Source: SIG607 sp045533195 (GTDB lineage: Bacteria > Bacillota > Clostridia > Oscillospirales > Acutalibacteraceae). Taken from it: DNA of 50,326 bases. Location: assembly GCA_045533195.1 (NCBI GenBank), contig JAZSHI010000018.1:1-50326 (forward strand). The letters run 5' to 3'. Position 1 is the stretch's first letter. Every line of letters begins with the position of its first letter. Below, piece by piece: positions 50,112-50,326 of the stretch. A program made the position numbers and the translations under genes. The notes beneath the pieces are model-generated. The model was not told where the DNA came from, searched no databases, and saw only the letters and a list, made by a program, of their open reading frames with translations.

Positions 50112-50326
50112 TTAGGATATATCTTTCTTTTTCAGTTCCTTTTTCATTTTGCCGAGTGCTTTGCGATATGTTTTATCGGCAGTATCGGGCGAAGCCAAGC
50201 CGTGGTCTATAGCTATGTCAATAAAGGCTTCTTCGGGGATGGGTTTACGTGTAGGTTTGCCATACTCATCCAAATCGTCTTTGTCGTAATAATGGGTAGC
50301 ATAACACTCCATACAAAAACCAAGAT
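50112..50326 (-). CDS. Partial hypothetical protein at the right edge
   Basis: The frame is open to the window end, so only the C-terminal ~71 residues are visible. There is a Met at 50312, but the preceding codons (reading LGFC) join a C-x2-C motif (CMEC), so the true start is probably outside. The end is Lys-rich with a helix (TYRKALGKMKKELKKKD). No family recognised. Confidence 0.6.
   Translation of the reverse strand, partial: LGFCMECYATHYYDKDDLDEYGKPTRKPIPEEAFIDIAIDHGLASPDTADKTYRKALGKMKKELKKKDIS

Noticed and set aside
1..50326. CRISPR arrays, tRNA and rRNA genes
   Set aside because: No regularly spaced repeats and no tRNA or rRNA signatures were noticed on either strand.

Overview
The window looks like a chromosome segment from an anaerobic, low-to-mid GC, Gram-positive spore-former of the Clostridia (an Oscillospirales/Ruminococcaceae-like gut lineage is plausible). 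Supporting signs are AGGAGG/GGTG ribosome sites, sigma-A TTGACA-17-TATAAT promoters, an HrcA/CIRCE heat-shock operon, Soj/Spo0J next to rsmA, a SpoIIQ-like M23 protein, a Bacillus/Clostridium-type LexA box and many intrinsic terminators. No rRNA, tRNA or CRISPR was seen. All assignments come from reading sequence and recalling families; no searches were run.

Layout. 0-3 kb: a damage-inducible block, in which dinB and two small genes are transcribed leftward from a promoter carrying both a LexA box and a palindromic operator, facing an HTH-repressor/ImmA-protease pair. 3-6 kb: a Crp/Fnr regulator and a three-gene ABC importer. 6-8.7 kb: htpG, then a phd-doc toxin-antitoxin pair. 8.7-13.5 kb: hrcA-grpE-dnaK-dnaJ under CIRCE. 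13.5-13.8 kb: a 278-bp MITE-like element with 28-bp perfect terminal inverted repeats. 13.9-14.6 kb: an unknown gene. 14.9-23.7 kb: a compact phage-particle cassette (small and large terminase, scaffold, Ig-decorated capsid, portal, connector, tail-nozzle-like protein, GHL10/DUF187 lipoprotein, holin) with no integrase, repressor or replication gene. 23.8-27.1 kb: manA, a 33-residue membrane peptide, and a toxin/immunity-like island whose DUF4417 gene is split by one in-frame stop. 27.2-30.1 kb: small regulatory and membrane genes, a CAT/E2-like acyltransferase, an M23 peptidase and a likely intergenic small RNA. 30.1-34.3 kb (leftward): parA-parB-aconitase X (two subunits)-rsmA. 34.4-35.9 kb: a lipoprotein and a TnpV-type mobile-element cluster.

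36.0-46.1 kb is the most interesting unit. A sigma-A promoter and a class I c-di-GMP riboswitch with an overlapping terminator precede eight closely packed genes: VTC-type polyphosphate polymerase, DUF4956 membrane protein, CotH-like kinase, glycoside-hydrolase-like exoprotein, HEAT-repeat membrane protein, BcsA/PgaC-like processive glycosyltransferase, DivIVA-like coiled coil, and a membrane protein with a degenerate GGDEF and an EAL domain. A separate gene then encodes a 1242-residue dCache-HAMP-GGDEF-PAS-GGDEF-EAL receptor. Together these suggest a c-di-GMP-sensing, self-limiting circuit for making and anchoring a cell-surface polymer. Leucine codon use changes from CTT-rich in the left part to TTG-rich here, and TnpV genes sit at its left edge, so the locus may have been acquired.
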